Below, piece after piece: positions 61,545 to 64,000 of a stretch of 64,000 nucleotides of DNA (within the stretch, counting starts at the first letter, position 1; every line of letters starts with the position of its first letter). A program made the position numbers and the translations under genes. The notes beneath the pieces were generated by a model that ran no database searches, was not told the DNA's origin, and saw nothing but the letters and a program-made list of their open reading frames with translations. Source of the DNA: Beroe forskalii (lineage: Eukaryota > Ctenophora > Nuda > Beroida > Beroidae); NCBI GenBank assembly GCA_011033025.1, contig WFMF01000370.1, positions 62,001 to 126,000 on the forward strand. Direction: 5' to 3'.

Positions 61545-61910
61545 GATGTTATATAGACGCCAGTCGCCAGACTGTTGAACCATCCCTTTGCAAGGGTTTT
61601 GAACTTCTCGACACTCATAAAAGTAAATTTTCTCAGGAAATGCTCTATGCCAGTATCCGACTCCTTATTTTGCATCCAGAAATTTTCTGGTGAATTCAAA
61701 CCTTTTTTCAATCCAATCCGGTGTACTTAGCCAATCCGGCAGACTTAGCCAACTTTAAAAAAATCCAAACTTTAAGCTGTGACTGCGTTTACTTGTACTG
61801 AGATAAGGCCTATCTTGTTCAAAATTTTCCGTAGATTCACGTAGTTCACATGAAAATTGTTTTATCTCAAAGAGTTTGCCCGAAATAAGGCAGTGAAATT
61901 ATTCATGGTA
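61545..61910 (-). repeat. Dispersed repeat, copy B (see 27110-27570)
   Basis: Inverted relative to 27110-27570. Shares the ATATAGACGCCAG end and the GATAAGGCCTATCTTG block. Confidence 0.55.
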
Positions 61911-62222
61911 TTCAGTATAGTATAAGACTTTTACGTCACTCCCAACACATCTTTACAATTTTGTATCCCATATTATGTGTGCACACACATGAATCAAAAG
62001 ATCTGTCGAAAGATTGTGCTAATTTCAACAAAAATTCAATGAAAATCCAATTACAACAATTGTGCATGCACTGTAATTTGCGTCTTCTTTCAACGGATCT
62101 TTCTATCAATCCATACACACACATACAAGTAACCCCATCAATTCAAATCTGTGTAAATTTCACCATCAACCAACCCATCGTAGTAACAAGATAGTGCAAG
62201 GCATCCGATATAAATCGTAACG

Positions 62223-64000
62223 ATGGCAGCATCAAGCCCTCGAGCACAAACTCCCATCCAAAGCCTCAGCAATATCCATATTGCCATCATCCTTGTCTTT
62301 GCCTGCTCTGGGAACTTTGTGACCCAAATGACACGCTACTTTCCGGCAGGATTTTATTTCAACTTTATTGAGGACGAGGAACTTGATAAAAATTTAAAAG
62401 TAACCTGATGATATAAAAACAGGAGCTGTAGCGATTTCCAGTATGCTTGTCACATCTGCCATAGCTCCCTTCCTTCCAAAAATCATTCCAAACAAGATGT
62501 CAACATCACTACAGGTCAGTAAAACTGCTTGTGCAGTGCCTCCGTTTGCCTCGAAAGCCTTTTCGTTGAAATGGCTCTTTGAGCCTGCGCTTGTAGATCA
62601 GTGCTTGCATATGCCTGTGTCATATCAAACTTCTTTATCTCTGTTCTTAAAAAGTATTCCTCTGATTTACTGTCATTGTGAGAATATGTCTTAAGGGGGC
62701 CGGGGGGGGGGTCTGAGGTCAATTTTCGTTTTTTTGTTGTTTCTGATAGAGGAGAACGCCAGCTATCAGTAGGTTTTTACCCCATGAAAAATATTGTTCC
62801 TAGCCAAAGTGCCTTGAATTTTTCAAATCGCCAGTTCGCCTGTAATTACGGCGCCGCAAAGTTACGACGCGATTTGCCGAAAATTAACTTTAACCTGCTC
62901 CTCATAAATTCCTATGAAACCCTTGAAACGGTGTAGTTATGTTCTAGGGCATAAAACTAAACTTTGCATCGAGCCGATTTTTGATTTAGGCCTCAGAAGT
63001 GAAAATATGATTTTCAAAGTTGGCTCACAAAAAAAAATCATCAAAATTGGTGATTTTGAGATTTCAAAAATCGATATTTTCACTTCTGAGGCCTAAATCA
63101 AAAATCGGCTCAATGCAAAGTTTAGTTTTATGCCCTAGAACATAACTACCAAGTTTCAAGGGTTTATCTCAAAATTTGTAGGAGAGTATAATTTTAAAGC
63201 CACTTTTCGGCAAATCATGTCGTAAGTTCAGCGCCGCACTGTAATTACAGGCGAACTCGCGATTTGAAAAATTCATAACTTTGGCTAGGAACAATATTTT
63301 TTGATGCGGTAAAAACCTACTTGTAGCTGGCGTTCAGCTCTATCAGAAACAACAAAAAACCGAAAATCGACCTCAGACCCCCCCCCCGGCCCCCTTAAAA
63401 GCTTAAAGTTCAGTGCAAACATGCAAGTTCATTCGTCTGCTTGATTTTCCATACTCAGCAGTCAGGCATCAGCCTCTGTCTATCATTCAGTCTGTCTGTC
63501 ATTCGGCCCGTCCCTCAGCCTGTCATGTCAGTGTGCCAGTCTGTTTGTCTCTCTGCCTTCCAAGTGTCTAAGTGTCTGTGAGTCTTCCTGCATTGTCTGA
63601 CATGTAAATGACTATCCTCTTCTTCAGGTGAGGTGCCTCCTAATGTTCCTGCTGAACACCCTCTTCCTTGGTCTAATGAGTCTCGTTGACACAGCACTTG
63701 AATGGGATGCTGAAGGTTGGCTGGCTCTAGCTCTGATATTAGTGAGCAGATTATTGCAGGGGTTCACAGCAGCATCTATCTTTATAACGGTGCAGGTAGG
63801 TATCAAATTCAGCAGTTTACATTTTTAACTACCTAATAAGAATAATACAGTAATGGAAAAGAGTACTTTTTCAGTATGTAGCCTTCGAAAATGGAAAGTT
63901 TTAGAAAAAACAAGGAAAAAACACGCAGGGAGAGATTGTGGACCTATACTTGGCAAAATACAAAGTCCTTATCGTGGTCATCAGCAGCACAATGCACATA
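62223..64000 (+). pseudogene. MFS transporter, tandem copy 2 (damaged, runs off the right edge)
   Basis: Closely related to copy 1, same exon plan: exon 1 from 62223 (MAASSPRAQTPIQSLSNIHI), exon 2 62423-62514 (92 bp as in copy 1), exon 3 63628-63795 (168 bp as in copy 1), exon 4 from 63929 to the window end (GEIVDLYLAKYKVLIVVISS). In exon 1 the bases that hold the donor in copy 1 (GTCGGTGAGT) are missing; after LDKN the frame runs into LKVT and a stop at 62406-62408. Intron 1 shrinks from 197 bp to at most about 30 bp, too short for normal splicing. Exons 2-4 stay open, with mostly conservative changes, so the break is recent or an alternative start is used. Intron 2 carries a foldback element. 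The rest of the gene is outside the window. Confidence 0.75.
62695..63394. mobile_element. 700-bp foldback element with TTAA target duplication
   Basis: The whole element is a near-perfect inverted repeat: GGGGGCCGGGGGGGGGG at 62695 mirrors CCCCCCCCCCGGCCCCC ending at 63394. Pairing continues inward through GATTTTTGATTTAGGCCTCA to a small centre near 63030. TTAA lies on both sides (62691-62694, 63395-63398). A related copy is at 27868-29081. Confidence 0.85.

Overview
This is a fragment of a eukaryotic, almost certainly invertebrate animal, genome. Genes are split by GT-AG introns. The recognisable proteins are animal-type: a synaptic-vesicle-2-related (SVOP-like) transporter, a secreted tandem-PLAT protein, a PMS2 mismatch-repair protein and an acidic ankyrin-repeat protein. 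Intervening DNA is AT-rich and crowded with non-LTR retrotransposon remains, TIR and foldback elements, Helitron-like ends and minisatellites. A species cannot be named from the sequence alone. One 100-N gap lies at 42821-42920 and is followed by about 4.6 kb that looks like poor-quality consensus.

Left third (1-31.9 kb): a long minus-strand gene starts near 31907 and runs off the left edge. Its N-terminal exons (31.9-10 kb) encode a Ser/Glu/Asp-rich, Lys-rich disordered chain with repeated SSxE-type acidic clusters. Its C-terminal exons (5.5-0.08 kb) encode ankyrin repeats and an unrecognised conserved-looking region. Nearly all exons join in phase with canonical splice sites. Two other genes sit inside its introns: a single-exon SVOP-like transporter on the minus strand (6.4-7.9 kb, broken by one frameshift) and a seven-exon PLAT gene on the plus strand (14.0-17.6 kb).

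Middle (32-42 kb): an intronless PMS2 gene (32.6-34.8 kb, minus) is intact. A GC-rich 339-bp insertion flanked by 9-bp direct repeats sits just upstream of its start. Next to it is a 3.8-kb TIR element (35756-39574) whose inverted termini are made of a GGTGGTTTCGGG minisatellite and which is flanked by a perfect 10-bp target duplication. A fragment of a reverse transcriptase follows at 39.8 kb.

Right third (43-64 kb): a degraded inverted satellite (44.6-48.1 kb), a dead CR1/L2-like LINE (48.9-52.0 kb, minus), a cluster of Helitron-like ends and inverted repeats (53.6-55.2 kb), then two tandem copies of a major-facilitator transporter gene on the plus strand. Copy 1 (55472-58800) has five in-phase exons and its last intron looks like a recent insertion. 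Copy 2 (62223-window end) has lost the donor of intron 1 and carries a foldback element in intron 2. Two elements here have TTAA target duplications.

The clearest unusual signals are the minisatellite-ended TIR element, the tandem arrays grown out of 3' splice sites in the ankyrin gene, and the insertion-like intron in MFS copy 1.
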